Shown here: positions 1 to 5,800 of the stretch, piece by piece
Layout of the letters: each line of letters opens with the position of its first letter
Numbering within the stretch: the first letter of the stretch is position 1
Origin: JAAYDY01 sp964500225
GTDB lineage: Bacteria > Planctomycetota > Phycisphaerae > FEN-1346 > JAACEH01
Direction of reading: 5' to 3'
NCBI GenBank assembly: GCA_964500225.1
Contig: CAZCOA010000069.1
Location: 1 to 7,309, forward strand
Length of the DNA stretch: 7,309 nt
Notes under the pieces: generated by a model
What the model saw: the letters and a program-made list of their open reading frames with translations, nothing else
Database searches by the model: none
Told to the model about the DNA's origin: nothing
Translations under genes and position numbers: made by a program

Positions 1-47
1 ATCCGCCGCAAGTGGATCGCCTGACTGCCGAGGCCGCCTGTTCACCT

Positions 48-707
48 TCAATCGCTGTGATTCGAGCCGGCGAACTCGGTTGAGGCCAGATCGACGAAGC
101 ATTTCCGGACGGCCCCGACGGCCTGCTTGAGTTCGCGCGTGTTCTGCTCCTTCAAGACGGTTTCGAGCCGGCCCAGTGCCTCGCTGCTGGAGCGGACGCA
201 CTGGCCGACATGAGCGTCGGCCCCCGAAGCAGGATGACCCGCGACGGCTTCTACAGCAGCCAAGGCCAGACGCGCATTGCGAACTGCCGCCACGTACTCC
301 GCCATGGCATCCGCCGAGGGCGGCATCTTGGTGCCGACGTGCATGATGTCATGCATGATAGGGTGCAGGGCGCAGTTGTACCTCCAGGCGAGGTCGCCCA
401 GGGCGACGACGCCGCACCGCGACCGAAGGTCGCCCAGGTCCAGGCGCAGATCCTTGAATGCATGGTGCAGGTCGTGCTTCTTGTCTGCATCGAGCAACTT
501 CAGGGCATTTTCGACGCCGTCTCGAATCTCGTCGAGCTTCGCGGCCAGGTCCAGGTCATGATCGTACGGTGCCGGAGCCGACGAAGCGGTCTCGGCCCTG
601 ACGCGGACAAGCAGCGATTTCAGTCCATCAATATGGGCGCGAATCTCCGCCGGTACTGTCCGGAAGATTTCGCACTTTCGATAAGGGTTAATCCTTGGGC
701 CAGTCGA
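48..707 (-). pseudogene. 5'-truncated gene for an unrecognised helical protein
   Basis: Reading leftwards, the frame is open from about 757 down to the TGA at 48-50. No ATG or GTG occurs in it before the first acceptable start, a TTG at 497, which lacks a Shine-Dalgarno. The codons upstream of that TTG look coding (G/C third positions, residues such as PAEIRAHIDGLKSLLVRV), so the gene probably began further upstream and lost its 5' end at the IS junction near 710-714. The visible ~219 residues are rich in Leu, Ala, Asp and Lys, with amphipathic stretches suggesting a helical bundle. A His/Met-rich segment, ALHPIMHDIMHVGTKM, lies in the middle. There is no signal peptide, membrane segment or catalytic motif I can name. 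It ends 47 bases from the window edge. I do not recognise the family. If the TTG start were used, the product would be 149 residues. Coding is fairly secure; truncation is inferred from the missing start. Confidence 0.6.
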
Positions 708-709
708 GT

Positions 710-754
710 GGCCTGGTCCGGCCGGAACCCGAAGGGCGGAGGGCGGACCAGGCC
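710..754. repeat. Perfect 11-bp inverted repeat (hairpin) at the IS edge
   Basis: The arms are ggcctggtccg at 710-720 and its exact reverse complement at 744-754, separated by a 23-base GC-rich loop. The loop itself contains a short aaccc-gaa-gggcg pairing. The element starts 7 bases beyond the stop of the truncated OrfB and abuts the 5'-truncated gene on its left. There is no T-run on either side, so it is not a standard intrinsic terminator. It could be a REP-like palindrome, a cruciform at the transposon border, or the product of one IS end joined to a fragment of another. Confidence 0.7.
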
Positions 755-760
755 GTCACG

Positions 761-1030
761 TCATCCAGCCCGCTTCCGCCGCGGGCCGCCGGCCTCCCGG
801 TTCTGTTCCGTCAGTCGCTCCACCGTCAGGTAGCGCCGCATGCCCCACTTCATCCCCGCGATGTGCCGCAGCCGGGCCGCGGCCAGTCGTCGGTCCGCCT
901 CGGGCATCTTCGCCTGGTAGCCCTGCGTCGAGCGGGCCTGGCCCACAGCCCGGCAGATCCGCCGCTTACTGTACCCCAGCCGGTCGTGCAGATGATCCAC
1001 AATCCGCCGGCGGCCGGCTGGGCTCAGGAG
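761..1030 (-). pseudogene. IS3-family transposase OrfB, N-terminal fragment without the DDE domain
   Basis: This frame is entered by -1 frameshifting from OrfA at the heptamer 1030-1036 and runs about 89 codons to a TGA at 761-763. The first ~50 residues (LLSPAGRRRIVDHL...RLGYSKRRICRAVGQARSTQGYQ) match the N-terminal helix-turn-helix region of IS3 OrfB proteins, where 'SxRRxCRxxGQxRSTQ.Y' is typical. The family then expects a 'RYGYRRI...LLR..GW.VN.KRV' segment followed by the ~150-residue DDE integrase core. Here the sequence passes into GMKWGMRRYLTVERL and a short basic end, and stops. A complete OrfB has about 270-300 residues, so roughly two thirds is lost, including all catalytic acidic residues. 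It cannot transpose on its own. Confidence 0.75.
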
Positions 1031-1305
1031 TTTTTTGAGCTGTACTCGATCGCCTCCTTCAGAATCTCCAGGTCGATCCGCTGGTCGGCCACAATCTTCC
1101 GTAGCCGCTGGTTCTCCTTCTGCAGCGTCTTGAGTTCCTTGATCAGCTCCAGGCTCATCCCGCCGTACTTCTGCCGCCAGCGGTAATAGGTCTGCTCGCT
1201 GACCTCGATGGCCCGGCACACCTCCTTCACGCTCAGCCCCTTGCCAAGCTCCACGTCCGCCTGACGCAACGTTTCCACCACCTGCTCTGGTTGATACCGC
1301 TTCAT
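1024..1305 (-). CDS. IS3-family transposase OrfA (DNA-binding subunit)
   Basis: A 93-residue protein of the length usual for IS3 OrfA. It begins MKRYQPEQVVETLRQADVEL, followed by a helix-turn-helix of the HTH_Tnp_1 type (KGLSVKEVCRAIEVSEQTYYRWRQKYGG, about residues 22-49). A leucine-zipper-like helix follows (LELIKELKTLQKENQRLRKIVADQRIDLEILKEAI), which mediates OrfA-OrfB multimerisation in the family. The ATG at 1303-1305 is chosen over a GTG or ATG further upstream because it has a perfect AAGGAGG at 1314-1320, 8 bases away, and the family usually starts at MKR. OrfA recognises the terminal repeats and in related elements modulates transposition. It is intact here although its OrfB partner is broken, so it may still be produced and bind related IS ends elsewhere in the genome. 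Confidence 0.9.
   Translation of the reverse strand: MKRYQPEQVVETLRQADVELGKGLSVKEVCRAIEVSEQTYYRWRQKYGGMSLELIKELKTLQKENQRLRKIVADQRIDLEILKEAIEYSSKNS
1030..1036 (-). promoter_or_regulatory. A_AAA_AAC programmed -1 frameshift heptamer
   Basis: On the minus strand the bases read A AAA AAC in the OrfA frame (codons TCA AAA AAC TCC TGA). The OrfA stop is only two codons after the AAC. Slippage by -1 places the ribosome in the OrfB frame (AAA AAA CTC CTG AGC). This X_XXY_YYZ heptamer at the end of OrfA is a standard way for IS3-family elements to make the OrfAB fusion transposase. Here a fusion would be non-catalytic because OrfB is truncated. Confidence 0.8.
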
Positions 1306-1365
1306 CTTTCGAGCCTCCTTCCGACTCCTCTTGTCGGCCGGGACTCTCATTCCACTTGGACCAGT

Positions 1366-1602
1366 TTCCGGGGAGCAGGTCAGGTCGGGGCAGCCACGCC
1401 GATCGAACTGCGGGACTTCGTGGAGAAGTACGTCGGGCCGATGGTCCTGAAGGCCGACGGGACGATAGACAGAAAGACGACGACCCCGGCCGAAGCCGAG
1501 GTCGTCGTGAAGCGGTCAATAGCGGGGGCCTGCTATGCACAGTTTCACGCGGGAGGGACGCTGGCGGCGACCTTCTGGATGTGGCTCAGACAGGCCGCCT
1601 GA
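1366..1602 (+). pseudogene. 3' remnant of an unrecognised gene, 5' end lost at the IS
   Basis: Immediately right of the IS end, a plus-strand frame reads about 78 residues (GQVGAATPIELRDFVEKYVGP...) and ends RQAA at the TGA at 1600-1602. Third positions are strongly G/C, and the composition is that of a normal soluble protein ending in a hydrophobic segment, TLAATFWMWLRQAA. The frame continues to the right into the IS only through antisense OrfA sequence, and no start with a ribosome binding site is present outside the IS; an in-frame ATG at 1441 has none that I can see. I therefore read it as the C-terminal part of a larger gene. I do not recognise the family. It converges on the small membrane-protein gene, with 33 bases between the two stops. 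Confidence 0.5.
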
Positions 1603-1635
1603 TAGGATTACCCCGTCGTCGCGCCGGACCGGCCG

Positions 1636-2196
1636 CTACTGTGCCTCGCCTTCGTCGTTCAGCCTGAGCAGCCGGCCACCGTGCATGCGCGATTCGTACA
1701 TCCCGTCACAGTTCATATCCATGAGGAGATCGCCTTTATACATTCCGTCCATTGCTGTCATTGATAAGCCTGCCGATCCGTCTGGACGTGTGGTCACTCC
1801 TACCACCACCTTGTCGCCTGAATATAACGTTAGGTCGCGCATGCTTGTCCCATCATTAATGTATCTGATAATCAGATTATAGTTGTCCGAGAGCTCAGCA
1901 ACCAGCAATCTCTCCATCTCGCCCGCGGCAAGTTCCCGCGCAACTTCGACTGCATAAAACTCTGCTCCTTCCCGATCACGCCCAATGTATTGCAGACTTG
2001 TTGCTCGGTCAAGGCGCAATGATGACAATCCAGTCTTCCACCTTTCCGCGACAGCATGGGCCCGGTAGAGCGTGGTGCCATATTGGGTGGCCAGAATCCC
2101 CAAGAGTATCACACATAGGAGCCATGGAAGCGGCGCCTCGCCAGGTTTTCCCTTGAGCAGCCTCTTGTACCAAGGCGACCTCTCTGTTGTGTTCAT
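1636..2196 (-). CDS. Small single-pass membrane protein coupled to the Rhs gene; candidate immunity or partner protein
   Basis: A 186-residue protein. The N-terminus is basic (MNTTERSPWYKRLLKGK), followed by one hydrophobic segment at about residues 24-38 (PWLLCVILLGILATQ). This predicts cytoplasmic N-terminus and an exported C-terminal domain of ~145 residues. Near the end, an acidic loop DMNCDGMYESR (160-170) has the DxNxDGxxE spacing of EF-hand/dockerin-type calcium loops; DGMY occurs twice, at 150 and 164. The ATG at 2194-2196 overlaps the Rhs stop (ATGA) and has GGAGG at 2205-2209, 8 bases upstream, so translation is probably coupled. The position directly after an Rhs variable tip is where immunity genes sit in polymorphic toxin systems, but the sequence itself does not prove immunity; an anchoring or export partner is also possible. 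G+C is visibly lower than in the Rhs core: about 43-48% in three 60-base samples within 1681-1920. Confidence 0.85.
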   Translation of the reverse strand: MNTTERSPWYKRLLKGKPGEAPLPWLLCVILLGILATQYGTTLYRAHAVAERWKTGLSSLRLDRATSLQYIGRDREGAEFYAVEVARELAAGEMERLLVAELSDNYNLIIRYINDGTSMRDLTLYSGDKVVVGVTTRPDGSAGLSMTAMDGMYKGDLLMDMNCDGMYESRMHGGRLLRLNDEGEAQ

Positions 2197-2210
2197 GGTA
2201 ACGCCCTCCC
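2193..2210 (-). promoter_or_regulatory. ATGA stop/start overlap with Shine-Dalgarno (translational coupling)
   Basis: On the minus strand the sequence is ggggagggcgttaccATGA. The TGA at 2193-2195 ends the Rhs frame (…SGRALP*), and the ATG at 2194-2196 begins the small membrane gene. GGAGG at 2205-2209 is 8 bases from the ATG and lies inside the last Rhs codons. The arrangement supports co-transcription and coupled synthesis of the two proteins. Confidence 0.85.
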
Positions 2211-2828
2211 CGATCTGATGCCTTTGACGGTTCCAACCAAGTCCCCCTTAGCCTGAGCTCCAAGAAGAAGGCGCCGCACGAACTCGGGGTCGCACATCAA
2301 CTCCTGCGGGTTGGCGTTCCCTGTTTCGATGATATATTGTCGTGCGAGCTCCTGAATGTAGATGCGCGCTATGTCGGGAGCCGTGCCCGATGCATCAACA
2401 ACGGTGGCCAGCGGTCCTGCGCCGGGAGCCGTCTTTGCGAGCGCCGCTCCAGTCGCGACGCTCACAGCAGTGCTCTTAACCGCATCTCCTACAGGATCTT
2501 CCTTGCTCCCTGAACCCCCAGATGTTCTTGCCGGGGCTGGGGCTGGCGGCGCAAAGACATCTCTTCGTTTTGCATCACATCCGGACATACAACACGGATA
2601 GTATTGAGTGGCCTTCGCTTTGCATTCCCGCAGGCACGTGCCAAGACAGTCCATGCATGCCGCTCCACCCTCGTGCTCCCACGACGTAAATATCCACAGT
2701 GTTACGGAGAACTTGCCGCTTCCTGCCTTGTCACACCCCAGGCAGAAGTAGTACGTCTCGGCGCACCCAGCAAAGCACTTGGTGACATCAGCGCAGGACG
2801 GTGGGGCCGGTTTCGCAGGGCTACTCTT
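2193..2828 (-). other. Variable C-terminal extension (Rhs tip) with a 12-cysteine cluster
   Basis: Residues 1301-1511 of the Rhs protein, directly after DPFGL, where Rhs and related polymorphic toxins switch from conserved core to variable tip. A Pro-rich link (SSPAKPAPPS) leads into 12 cysteines at residues 1312-1384 (bases 2577-2795), spaced C-x5-C-x3-C-x6-C-x2-C, then C-x2-C-x3-C-x3-C-x9-CC-x3-C. A second Pro/Ala/Gly linker (FAPPAPAPARTSGGSGS) follows, then an Ala/Gly-rich mildly hydrophobic stretch (DAVKSTAVSVATGAALAK) and a helical end (PDIARIYIQELARQYIIETG...). I see no HNH, ADP-ribosyltransferase, deaminase or other toxin signature. The cysteine spacing fits either metal binding or disulfides in an exported domain. 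G+C is lower than in the core (about 52-57% in two 60-base samples). Confidence 0.65.
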
Positions 2829-5800
2829 AAGGCCGAATGGATCGGTAAAAGCCAAGGGCGAGTTGCGCATGATCTGGTAGAGAGTCAGTCCATCTATGTA
2901 CAGTTCGGGGTCGCGCTGAATCGGTCGCCCAAGTGAGCATCCAAGGTATCGTGTCTTCAGATAATACAAGGTCGATTCTGAGTCGTACCGCTGACCTTGG
3001 AACAAGAACACATTACCGCATGCAGACGTTGTAGTCACCACATCATCTGAGGTGAACCATGCACCGTCGTTGCCGGCCCCCGTGAAGAACGTCACGTTGC
3101 CATACGGCCCATACTGGTACCACTCGGCCACCGTGCCGTCGGAGTTGAGCAATGCCGTGACGTTCCAGTTGGCGTTGTGGGCGGCGTAGTATGTAGCATC
3201 ATCGCAGACGTTGTCCGTATCCGTGCTCTTGTCCAGGCGGCAAAGCTCATCGAGGTAGCGGGTACCCCAGACGTACTGCTTCTGGATGACGTTGGCCGGC
3301 GTTTCACCCGACCAGTCCCGTTCCTCGATGCACTGCCATCCGTCGTACAGGTATACCCACTCGCCGTTGAGATCGCCGGAGTTGGTGACCTTCCGCCAGA
3401 CGCGGCGGTTCAGGCCATCGTAACGGTACTCGCCGACAGTAGTCCAAGTGTCCTCGATCTTCCGCTCCACCTTCAGCAGGCGATTGCGGTAGTCGTAGGT
3501 GTAGCGCTGCTCCTTGGGGCTCGCCATGTCGTAAACCACAAAGCCCTTGTCCTCGCGGAGATTACCCGCACGGTCGTGCACCAGGCTGTCGGCACCCTGG
3601 CCATCGCCATCGATGGTCGCGATCTCGTGGCTTGGGTTGTGCGTGCGCTCGTCGGTCGGCTCCCCCCCCTGCGGCGGGTTCGTTGTCACCGCGTTCCAGT
3701 CGCCCTCTTTCGACAGATTCCATCCCTGCTGCCGCGCGGGGCTGTCGATGTCAGTGCCACCACCAGTGGGCGTTCCGCGCTTGAACGTGGTCAGGCGATT
3801 GAGATTATCGTAAGCATAGAGCTCACTACGGGCCGTAGCATCGTCCGAGCCGTCCAGATCCTTCTGCCAGGTGGGATTGGAGTTCTTATCGAAGGCGTAT
3901 TGCCGCTTGAAGAGCCGGCCGGTGCCCACGTCGTTCCACGTCATGGTTTCAAGCCGGCCGTAGGCATCGTAGCCGGCCAAGCCCGTGCCGCTGCCGAGCG
4001 ATAGCTCAATGGCGTTGTTGCCCAGTTCCTTCTCCTGGATATACCCGCCCTTGTAGACGTACTCCACCATCTCCGTACCCCCGACGCCGTCGGTGATGCT
4101 CACCACGCGGCCCAAGTCATCATGCACATAACCCACCACACGCGGCGTGATGCCGCTACGGGTGGGATAGTCCAGCCGGATGGCCCGCCCGAGGCCGTTG
4201 ACCCTGTTCTTGAGTGTTCCGACCGTCACGCCGCCGACCTTCATCTCCTCCTGCACCTCCTGGTGCTTCTTGTCGAAGCCGCCCGTGCCGTCGCCCCAGG
4301 CGTAGGCGTAATTAACCTCCACCACGTCACTGGCCCCGGCGCCGTACTTATCCTTGATCTGCGTCCGCCGTCCCAAGGCGTCATAAGTGTAATCAACCTG
4401 AGTGGTGCCGACCAGCGTATCCGGCGTGCCGCCGCCGTACCCGTCGCCACCCCCGGCCTGGCCGATGCTCTCCTGCGTCAGGCGGCCCTCCTGATCGTAG
4501 GTGTAGACGGTTCTCCAGCCGCGCTGGTCGATGCGATGGCCGAGGCTGCCGTCAAAGCGATGAACCATGAGCACCTCGTCGTGCCGGCCATCAACCCCGT
4601 GCGCCGGATACTGCACCTTGGTCACTCGGTCGCGATCCAAGGTGCTGCCGTGCCAGTACTTCGTGTACTTGGCGGAGGCTCCGGCCACGCTGTCGCCGTC
4701 CTCGATGGTATCACAGAACTGGGACGCTGCGTTGTCCCAGACGTCGTGAGCGTACTTGCGGGTCCGGAGCAGGTTGTTCGAGGCATCTTTCTCGTCCACC
4801 TGGAGCGTCCGGCCAAGCATGTCACTGGTCGAGACCGTCTTCAGGCCCTTGGGGTCGGTGACCGTCGTTGTCAGGCCGCTATAGGCATACGTCGTGACAA
4901 GGCAGTCTGCCGTGCTCTGACTGTAGGCATTCTCATCACTCGGCCGGTTGCCGTATACGGGCGGATCGGCCGGGCTGAAGCCCGTCGGCGTGTTGGTGCC
5001 GCAGTAGGCGACTACGCTTTGGCGGCCGTCGTCGCCATACCAGAAGAGCGTGTACTCCTTTCGCCAGGTGGGCGCGGCGTCGAGCTTGTGCTTGACGGTC
5101 TGGATGTAAAGCTCGCCCAGCCCGTTGTAGGCCGAGAGCGTCTCGTTTCCGAGGGCGTCGGCAACCTTCATCTGCCGCCCGGCATTGTCCACTTCAAAGT
5201 AGGTGGCCTTGCCGTCATCGTTCTCGACTCGCCGCAAACGGCCGCCCTTGTCGAAGTAGTAGTTGGTGGCAATGGTCGTGGGAGGATTCGCGCCGACCGT
5301 GGACGGGTTGTAGGCCAGCGTGCGATAGGTCCGCCCGGTGCCGTCGATGAGATTGTCCGTTCGGGCCAAGAGCGTACCCTGGGCGTTGGTGTCCAACTGC
5401 TCGACTCGGATCTGCCGGTTCAGGTTATCATAGGTGTTCTTGACGAAGGTCTTCTCCTCACCGTCTACCGTCTCCAGCCGCCCGCGCCAATCATAGCTGT
5501 AGGCAGCGTCCTGGCTGTCGCCAGAGCCTACGTACCGTTTCGTCAGCACCCGCTGGCCCAGGGCGTTGTATTCCGTTTCGCTGACGACGGTGGCGGCGCC
5601 TTCCTCAATGCTGCCCGCGCCCTGCTTGACCTGCGTCACCCAAGTCTTGGCATTCAGGTACTTATAGAAGACGGTGTTGCCGCGGTACTGGTTGTTGCGG
5701 TTGCTGTCCTGCGTGTCGCCGATCTTGCGATCCTTGACGTAGGAGAGCCTTCCGGCCGGATCATAGCTGCGCTCCGTCTTGTACGTGAGCGTGGCGGAGG

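Larger units (their letters stand above)
714..1363 (-). mobile_element. Remnant of an IS3-family insertion sequence, internally or 3' deleted
   Basis: The element is defined by its OrfA/OrfB gene pair, both on the minus strand. Proposed borders rest on an imperfect terminal inverted repeat: TGGTCC then GGAA at 714-727 matches the reverse complement of the right end at 1350-1363, TGGTCC..GGAA, with 10 of 14 positions identical. Both ends then have the 5'-TG...CA-3' form usual for the IS3 family. The element would be about 650 bp, roughly half the usual 1.2-1.5 kb, because most of OrfB is missing. No target-site duplication is visible (gcc on the left, gtt on the right). The family call is firm; the exact left border is tentative because the same bases belong to the 11-bp inverted repeat. 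Confidence 0.6.

Noticed and set aside
1..47. Possible end of a plus-strand gene (IRRKWIA then TGA at 22-24) or a minus-strand start at the left edge
   Set aside because: Only a few codons are present; nothing distinguishes them from chance.
377..397. R-x5-H (RYNCALH) in the left protein as a HEPN RNase motif
   Set aside because: The motif is too short and common to support a HEPN call, and the family and surrounding helices are not recognisable.
210..833. Plus-strand open frame of about 207 codons across the left gene and IS edge
   Set aside because: It crosses the hairpin and the antisense OrfB fragment, has Arg-rich low-complexity composition at its end, and competes with the better minus-strand frame.
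1037..1540. Open frame extending the OrfB frame upstream through OrfA to 1540
   Set aside because: In this stretch the frame is the -1 shadow of OrfA and then antisense to the plus-strand remnant. The OrfB portion is entered by frameshifting, so only 761-1030 is kept.
1623..1633. GCCGG-A-CCGGC palindrome between the convergent stops as a bidirectional terminator
   Set aside because: Only a 4-bp stem with a 3-base loop can form, and there is no T-run on either strand.
3177..4004. Plus-strand open frame of about 275 codons opposite the Rhs core region
   Set aside because: Same reason: low-information Val/Ala/Leu/Arg translation antisense to confident coding sequence, with no ribosome binding site.
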